From positions 3,038,001 through 3,102,000 of the forward strand of contig NZ_LT960611.1 of the NCBI RefSeq assembly GCF_900233005.1: DNA of 64,000 nucleotides, given 5' to 3'. Of the stretch, positions 62,941-64,000 are shown piece by piece. The first letter of the stretch is position 1, and every line of letters begins with the position of its first letter. The notes beneath the pieces were generated by a model. It did no database searches and was not told the DNA's origin. It was given only the letters and a program-made list of their open reading frames with translations. A program made the translations under genes and the position numbers. This stretch comes from Vibrio tapetis subsp. tapetis (GTDB taxonomy: Bacteria > Pseudomonadota > Gammaproteobacteria > Enterobacterales > Vibrionaceae).

Positions 62941-63496
62941 GTGATATTGCCTTTTAACACTAAATAAAGAAGTGAATTGCACAGCCAATGAGAGATCTAT
63001 CACTTAGAACTTCGCAATATTTAGATACAAAATACAATTTCAACACATTTAGACATTAACTTTAAAAATAATATAACTTAAAGCTAAAAGTTAGAGCTAA
63101 GACTCAGTTTTGATTCTCATGATGCTGTATGTAACATCAAGTAAAAAACACTATATTAACCACATGAAAAATAAACAAATTACTTCAACGACCCCGCATA
63201 TGAAAACACTAAAGTCTCAATAAATGTCGACAATACCCCTTAACAATCACCGTGAAAAAGTAGATAAGACTTCGCATCACACTTTCAACTCAATTTGTTA
63301 ATAATAAATAAAAAACCTAATAAATAACAATTTTTTGAATATAAATCACAATTATATTGCTCACAGGTAGCACCTACAACTAAAGGTAAAGGTAAAGCTA
63401 ATTAATAAGGCACTAATACTCACAATGCTATCATTTTCTGTTGAAAAAAGGATTGCGTAACTAAATAACGCCACTCTGTATGAATAATAACCACCC

Positions 63497-63513
63497 AATC
63501 GTTATCATTCATT
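63497..63513. promoter_or_regulatory. Possible Fur box
   Basis: AATCGTTATCATTCATT (reverse AATGAATGATAACGATT) resembles the Fur consensus, matching AATGATAATCATT at about 11 of 13 positions. It lies 59 nt before the partial secreted-protein gene. Confidence 0.3.
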
Positions 63514-63571
63514 AATAATAAGATTAACAATAAATTAGTTATTAAAATTTAAGTCCAATAAAGGTAAGAAT

Positions 63572-64000
63572 ATGAAATTCAACTTACTCGCTTTATCAAT
63601 AGGTGCAGTATGCTCATTTGGTGCTCAAGCAAATATTATCATCTCGGAATACATTGAAGGTGGCGGTCACAACAAAGCAATTGAAATTGCAAATACTGGC
63701 AGAAGTGAAGCTAATCTGGCGGGCTATCAGCTCGCGACTAAAGTCAGCGGAAAAGGTGATTCAACCAAGCACTACAGTTATCCAAGTGTAGTTTTACAGC
63801 CCAATCAAGTATTTGTTCTTACACACAAAGATGCTATTACAGATATTAACGCAAAAGCTGAAGTGGTAGGTGAGGCTGTCATTAATCACAACGGTGATGA
63901 AACTTATACCCTTCTTAAAGATGGTGTTATTGTTGATATATTGGGTACAGAAGGAGATGTCGATTGGGGCAAAGATAAAACATATGAACGTAGCGACTTA
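63572..64000 (+). CDS. Secreted lamin-tail-domain protein, truncated by the window end
   Basis: The first 143 codons of a secreted protein; the frame is still open at the window edge. Signal peptide MKFNLLALSIGAVCSFGAQA is followed by NIIISEYIEGGGHNKAIEIA, a lamin-tail domain clearly related to that of the Xds-like nuclease on the other side of the porin. AAGGTAAGA stands before the ATG as ribosome binding site. By analogy it could be an endonuclease I or another extracellular nuclease or phosphatase; the catalytic part is outside the window. Confidence 0.85.
   Translation, partial: MKFNLLALSIGAVCSFGAQANIIISEYIEGGGHNKAIEIANTGRSEANLAGYQLATKVSGKGDSTKHYSYPSVVLQPNQVFVLTHKDAITDINAKAEVVGEAVINHNGDETYTLLKDGVIVDILGTEGDVDWGKDKTYERSDL

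Larger units (their letters stand above)
62764..63571. other. Large AT-rich divergent control region
   Basis: About 800 nt between the porin and the partial lamin-tail gene, without a convincing ORF. It contains a perfect 8-bp dyad (TCACCTTA/TAAGGTGA, 62918-62940), a Fur-like segment (63497-63513), and a short stretch near 63078-63107 resembling heptad family C. Both divergent promoters must lie here. Confidence 0.55.

Overview
The window is chromosomal DNA from a gammaproteobacterium of the genus Vibrio (most likely chromosome 1). Gene content and order are the usual Vibrio core: aroQ-accBC-prmA-dusB-fis, purHD, hupA, hemE-nudC-rsd, rpoBC and ribosomal operons, tusBCD-fkpA-slyXD-kef, yheSTU-prkB-crp, astCAD-pabA and a GlyGly-CTERM secreted nuclease like V. 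cholerae Xds. The species cannot be named from the sequence alone. No rRNA, tRNA, CRISPR, phage or insertion-sequence transposase gene is visible.

Layout. 1-6.1 kb: EamA exporter, 3-dehydroquinase, acetyl-CoA carboxylase subunits, L11 methyltransferase, tRNA dihydrouridine synthase and Fis. 6.1-9.2 kb: an unrecognised membrane protein, a chemoreceptor and a ZntR-like regulator. 9.3-12.5 kb: PurR-type operator, a 35-codon leader ORF, purH and purD. 12.5-21.8 kb: DUF1481 lipoprotein, HU-alpha, CNNM/CBS transporter, BrnQ, DUF416, a 2-hydroxyacid dehydrogenase, a UDG-family protein, hemE, nudC and rsd. 21.8-38.6 kb: one long minus-strand expression block, rpsL-rpsG-fusA-tuf followed directly by secE-nusG-rplKA-rplJL-rpoBC. 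38.7-46.5 kb: sulfur relay TusBCD, a YheO-type regulator, FkpA-like lipoprotein, WD40 lipoprotein, SlyX, SlyD, YheV and KefB/KefG. 46.6-52.2 kb: ABC-F protein, TIGR02444 protein, YheT, YheU, phosphoribulokinase-like PrkB and CRP. 52.3-58.2 kb: DUF1338 enzyme, arginine succinyltransferase pathway genes astD, astA, astC, and PabA/TrpG. 58.3-64 kb: porin and extracellular nuclease as a tight pair, with a divergent, truncated second lamin-tail-domain secreted protein at the right edge.

The most unusual signal is a family of intergenic repeats between 43 and 56 kb. Each is a tandem array with a strict 7-nt period. The heptamer differs between copies (GGGTTAC, CTAGAAA, or degenerate AAGTGCT/AAAAGCT). 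In most copies the array is followed by a GTAG tetranucleotide, usually with a tiny GAA-triloop hairpin, and then by reverse-complement heptads. Stem bases change in a compensating way between two copies. In three genes the repeat supplies the stop codon. This architecture resembles REP/RAYT-type elements that move through single-stranded DNA hairpins, but with an interchangeable heptad module.

A second point of interest is the direct junction of the str operon to the secE/rpo block through a single tuf gene, with no tRNA-Trp between tuf and secE. This suggests recombination between the two tuf copies that Vibrio species normally carry.
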